A program made the position numbers and the translations under genes. A stretch of 64,000 nucleotides of DNA from Nemertoderma westbladi (taxonomy: Eukaryota; Xenacoelomorpha; Nemertodermatida; Nemertodermatidae), in contig JAUCBJ010007729.1 of NCBI GenBank assembly GCA_032718475.1, positions 1-64,000 on the forward strand, read 5' to 3'. Position 1 is the first letter of the stretch, and each line of letters starts with the position of its first letter. Below the pieces are notes generated by a model. That model searched no databases. It was given only the letters and a program-made list of their open reading frames with translations, and was not told the origin of the DNA. Positions 61,278 to 64,000 of this stretch are shown in pieces.

Positions 61278-61752
61278 TTACTGACCTAGTTCATCCTGGG
61301 GGGTGGACAACGCACCTACATAATAATCCGTTATTACTGTAGATTTCCAAACCTGCATAATTCCTGACATGTTTAACTTAGTTCGGAACTTGGGTTGTCC
61401 AGCAAAGATGTCTTCGGCTAGTTCTTTGTCGATGAATGTTCCTGTGCTACCGGAGTCAAGGAGGGCGTTCACTATATAACTCCTTTTAGGTCCGTGGACC
61501 CTTAACTGTACTACGGGAAATTCTCGGATTCCTACATTGGAAGTTGGTGCTTTCCAAGATGGTTGTCGGTCAGAAGTAGTTAGGGGGAGCTCGCTGTCTG
61601 TGTCTTTTTCATACGTAAGTGCTCGATACACTGCGGTATTTATCAGGTAACAGGATTCGTTTTCATCGGAGAATTTGTCCGTATAGAATCCTTCCATCTC
61701 AGAACTTTGGTCAGTGTCGTTCACATCACTGAATTGGACATGTAGTTCGGAA
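61278..61752 (-). pseudogene. BEL/Pao aspartic protease region
   Basis: Contains VVQLRVHGPKRSYIVNALLD followed by SGSTGTFIDKELAEDIF. The D-S-G-S box in place of the common D-S/T-G is the retropepsin active site in BEL/Pao protease. The upstream acidic part ([17 protein letters not shown]) belongs to the gag-protease linker. The open frame continues beyond 61752 only because antisense cytb happens to be open; that part is not retrotransposon sequence. Confidence 0.8.
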
Positions 61753-62094
61753 AATGTCACTCCGACACATATTAAACCTGAGTGGTATTTTCTTTCTGCA
61801 TATGCTGTGCTGCGGGCCATCCCAAATAAGAGTCTAGGAGTTGTGGCTCTTGCAATGTTTTTTGGGATTTTTTTTTTTATTCCTTTTTTTAATAAGACTC
61901 AGCGAGTTTCTGGGCAATTTGGTTTTTTTTTTAAATTTCTTTTTTGACTGTGGTGAGCTTGTGTTATTTTTCTCGTTTGGATTGGGGGCAAACCAGCAGA
62001 AGATCCATTTATTGGGGTGAGGGTAGTGTTTGCATTTTTTTATTTTTTTCTTGTTGGGCTGATTACAATAGTTCGTGAGTTGAAGTCTTATTAG
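61753..62094 (+). CDS. cytb: Cytochrome b, C-terminal part (mitochondrial)
   Basis: 113 codons of the membrane subunit of respiratory complex III. It starts inside the gene at [20 protein letters not shown], the most conserved segment of cytochrome b, followed by [17 protein letters not shown], and then, with TGA read as Trp twice, [20 protein letters not shown] and EDPFIG, ending RELKSY and TAG at 62092-62094. One AGG falls where most animals have a small residue (Ser or Gly), fitting invertebrate or ascidian code. Under the standard code the frame would stop at the first TGA (61946), so nuclear expression is impossible. No disabling change under the mitochondrial code is seen. The first two thirds of the gene are missing at the junction. 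Confidence 0.92.
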
Positions 62095-62200
62095 CTTATA
62101 TACTTGATCAACTAAAGTATTTTTTGTATATTTTATTTAGGTTAAAAAGGGCCAGTATGGTGGTTGAAAACGTAATTTGGTTTTAATGAAGGTGTGAGGG

Positions 62201-62260
62201 GCTACTGTAGTTTAAAAAAAATATAAATTTTGTAATTTTAAGATGGCGGGCCTCAGCAGC
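62201..62260 (+). tRNA. Candidate mitochondrial tRNA-Thr (UGU)
   Basis: A cloverleaf can be drawn: acceptor arms GCTACTG / CAGCAGC (6 of 7 pairs), D stem GTTT / AAAT, anticodon stem TAAAT / TTTTA (4 of 5) with loop TTTGTAA, giving anticodon TGT. The T arm is very short, as in many animal mitochondrial tRNAs. Folded by eye only. Confidence 0.4.
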
Positions 62261-62267
62261 TTTTTTG

Positions 62268-62340
62268 GCTTTTATAGTTGAGGTTAACAATTTAAATTTT
62301 TCATTTTTAAGGTGATGGAAATCCATCTTTAAGTAAAAGC
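62268..62340 (+). tRNA. Candidate mitochondrial tRNA-Glu (UUC)
   Basis: Acceptor arms GCTTTTA / TAAAAGC pair perfectly, the D stem GTTG / TAAC closes with one G-T pair, and a perfect GATGG-AAAT-CCATC hairpin can serve as T arm. An anticodon loop TTTTCAT would give TTC. Six unpaired bases between the T stem and the acceptor strand are irregular, so another identity or a pseudo-tRNA is possible. Confidence 0.3.
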
Positions 62341-62384
62341 TTTTTTTTGGGGAGAGGGGCAATTAGTTACATGGCTTCATTTGT

Positions 62385-62807
62385 ATGTTTGTTTTTTATT
62401 GTGTTGTATTTAGTCTTATTATTAGTGTTATTATTTTTTTTTTTAGTACAGGGGTGAATTATTTTTGAAGATTTGGCTATAGATCAAAAGTTACTCCATT
62501 TGAATGTGGGTTTGATTCCACTGCTAAATCTAAAAATCTGTTTTGTATGCCCTTTTCTGTTCATTTTTTTAGTGTGTGTGTGATTTTTCTTCTTTTTGAT
62601 GCGGAGGTTTGTTTTATTTTTTCTACGGTGCTTAGTATTTCGTGAGAGGCATCAATGAGATTTTTTGTGCTTTTTATTATTATTACTAGGGTAGTTGTAG
62701 GGTTTTTTTATGAATGATGGAAAGGGGGTATGGAGTGGGAGTTTTTATTTTATAGCGAATTAAAGAAAAAACAAAATCAGCTTGTAGTGGGAGAAGAATT
62801 CTATTAA
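62385..62807 (+). CDS. nad3: NADH dehydrogenase subunit 3 (mitochondrial)
   Basis: 140 codons plus TAA, a subunit of the membrane arm of complex I. The ATG at 62385 is in frame with the whole gene; an ATG at 62371 is in another frame. The first membrane helix is LIISVIIFFFF. The signature KVTPFECGFDSTAKSKNLFC is the loop carrying the conserved 'ECGFD'. Helix 2 (VHFFSVCVIFLLFDAEV) has the conserved acidic pair, and helix 3 ends VVVGFFYEWWKGGMEW. TGA is read as Trp three times; AGA occurs three times and AGG once, coding Ser or Gly depending on lineage. It is longer than most ND3 (about 115-120 residues) because of a hydrophilic C-terminal extension. Intact under the mitochondrial code. Confidence 0.9.
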
Positions 62808-62848
62808 TAAAGTTTTGATAGAGGGGGGGGGGGCCTAGTAATGATTTT

Positions 62849-64000
62849 AAATTAAGTGTGAGGGGCAAACCTCATTAAGTTGCATTTTTTTTATAATAAT
62901 GAGATATAAAAATTTATTTAAAATTCAAGACCGGTGAGGGATTGTTTTTAAAGAAATATTCCCTACTTAAATTTTTTTAATTTGAGTTAAAATTTTTAGA
63001 TTTTGGGGGTTTGGTGCCCAAAAGAGAGAATTAGATAGAATAAGTGATTTTTTAAGTCACTTTAGTTGATTATTTCAGCCTTTCTTTAGATTTTTATATT
63101 AGTTTTTCAGTTTAGTCTCAACCCCCCTCCGGTTGGGAGGGAGGGGATAGATAGAGAGGGAATATTTTTAGTGTAACCCGAGTAGGTTTAGGAGGAGTAG
63201 TGTTTAATTATGGTCCTGCCCTAAAGATAGTGAGTTTAGTCATTGCGCAATTTAGATTGCTTTAGAGAAAATTTCTTAAAGATTGAATTTTCTTCCTCTC
63301 ACATATTTTTTTAAATTAAGTGTGAGGGGCAAACCTCATTAAGTTGCATTTTTTTTTATAATAATGAGATATAAAAATTTATTTAAAATTCAAGACCGGT
63401 GAGGGATTGTTTTAAAGAAATATTCCCTACTTAAATTTTTTTAATTTGAGTTAAAATTTTTAGATTTTGGGGGTTTGGTGCCCAAAAGAGAGAATTAGAT
63501 AGAATAAGTGATTTTTTAAGTCACTTTAGTTGATTATTTCAGCCTTTCTTTAGATTTTTATATTAGTTTTTCAGTTTAGTCTCAACCCCCCTCCGTTGGG
63601 AGGGAGGGGATAGATAGAGAGGGAATATTTTTAGTGTAACCCGAGTAGGTTTAGGAGGAGTAGTGTTTAATTATGGTCCTGCCCTAAAGATAGTGAGTTT
63701 AGTCATTGCGCAATTTAGATTGCTTTAGAGAAAATTTCTTAAAGATTGAATTTTCTTCCTCTCACATATTTTTTTTAAATTAAGTGTGAGGGGCAAACCT
63801 CATTAAGTTGCATTTTTTTTTTATAATAATGAGATATAAAAATTTATTTAAAATTTAAAATTCAAGACCGGTGAGGGATTGTTTTTAAAGAAATATTCCC
63901 TACTTAAATTTTTTTAATTTGAGTTAAAATTTTTAGATTTTGGGGGCTTGGTGCCCAAAAGAGAGAATTAGATAGAATAAGTGATTTTTTAAGTCACTTT
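62849..64000 (+). repeat. 464-bp mitochondrial tandem repeat
   Basis: Three successive copies start AAATTAAGTGTGAGGGG at 62849, 63313 and 63777; the third is cut by the window end. Copies are nearly identical, with one-base indels (CTCCGGTTGGG versus CTCCGTTGGG), one substitution (GGGTTTGG versus GGGCTTGG) and a small AAAATTT insertion in copy 3. Each unit has a hairpin AAGTGA / TCACTT around 63043-63063 and a G-rich stretch GGGAGGGAGGGG followed by AGAGGG. Probably a control-region repeat; no gene is recognised in it. Confidence 0.9.

Larger units (their letters stand above)
57131..61752 (-). mobile_element. BEL/Pao LTR retrotransposon, gag missing
   Basis: The minus strand encodes aspartic protease, RT, RNase H, integrase and the C-terminal domain found after integrase in BEL/Pao elements. 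The reading frame changes at about 61276, 60360, 59955 and 57420, so the copy is dead. Gag and the 5' LTR are absent: the element ends abruptly where mitochondrial DNA begins near 61753. Confidence 0.9.
61753..64000 (+). other. Mitochondrial DNA segment (NUMT or chimera)
   Basis: From about 61753 to the window end the sequence is T/G-rich and carries mitochondrial genes with the mitochondrial genetic code (TGA as Trp) in typical tight packing, followed by a long tandem repeat like those of enlarged mitochondrial control regions. It runs past the right edge of the window. It joins the BEL/Pao protease region without a transition. Confidence 0.9.

Noticed and set aside
61753-61820. Extension of the BEL/Pao protease frame to 61820
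   Set aside because: These bases are antisense to the conserved HIKPEWYF segment of cytb, so the frame is open by coincidence.
62371-62384. ATG at 62371 as the nad3 start, implying a frameshift in the T run at 62434-62444
   Set aside because: The ATG at 62385 is in frame with the whole gene and gives a plausible first helix, so no frameshift is needed.

Overview
This 64 kb window is nuclear DNA of an invertebrate animal. It is AT-rich, has spliced-exon signals (a consensus donor at 15297/15296 and an acceptor at 27222), and is dominated by animal-type transposable elements: Ty3/gypsy, BEL/Pao, a Tx1/L1-like LINE, CR1/L2-like and RTE-like LINEs, Tc1/mariner, hAT-like MITEs and a tRNA-derived SINE. 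The mitochondrial DNA at the right end reads TGA as Trp and uses AGA/AGG inside genes, which excludes vertebrates. The phylum cannot be fixed from the sequence; a T/G-rich mitochondrial coding strand occurs in tunicates, brachiopods and bivalves, among others.

Layout. 1-581: decayed PHD-finger coding fragment (minus). 582-4187: Ty3/gypsy element (minus) with a putative LTR, cut on its upstream side by a Tx1/L1-like LINE (4188 to about 8.4 or 9.5 kb, minus) whose ORF2 is split over three frames. 10068-10970: 26-bp minisatellite. 12390-12580: 3' end of a CR1/L2-like LINE. 12611-13525: 17-bp minisatellite built around CTCGAG. 14250-14939: second LINE 3' end (minus) next to a 254-bp hAT-like MITE. 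15297-15620: first coding exon of an SLC43-family transporter (minus). 16981-17262: SINE. 17488-19257: complete Tc1/mariner element with TIRs of about 260 bp and a dead transposase. 20500-22610: several inverted-repeat elements, including a second copy of the hAT-like MITE. 22940-23650: decayed RTE-like LINE.

23775-27221 is the best host coding sequence: a 1148-codon terminal exon (minus) encoding a disordered protein with two PH-like domains. Just upstream of it in gene direction begins a 25.3 kb array of a 27-bp satellite (27411-52708). The array carries an internal duplication of about 4.75 kb at an offset of 6840 bp. A 5'-truncated but otherwise open RTE-like LINE (40690-42540) sits in it, flanked by apparent 14-bp target-site duplications.

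52709-57130 holds an unrecognised decayed coding sequence (53973-55496, minus) and a diverged tandem duplication. 57131 to about 61752 is a BEL/Pao retrotransposon (minus) with protease, RT, RNase H and integrase but several frameshifts and a lesion at the RT active site. At about 61753 it joins abruptly to mitochondrial DNA (plus): the end of cytb, two candidate tRNAs, a full nad3 and at least 2.5 copies of a 464-bp tandem repeat. This is either a recent nuclear mitochondrial insertion or an assembly chimera.

The genes do not form a pathway. Only two host protein-coding exons are well supported (the SLC43-like exon and the PH-domain exon). The rest records nested transposition, satellite expansion and organelle DNA.
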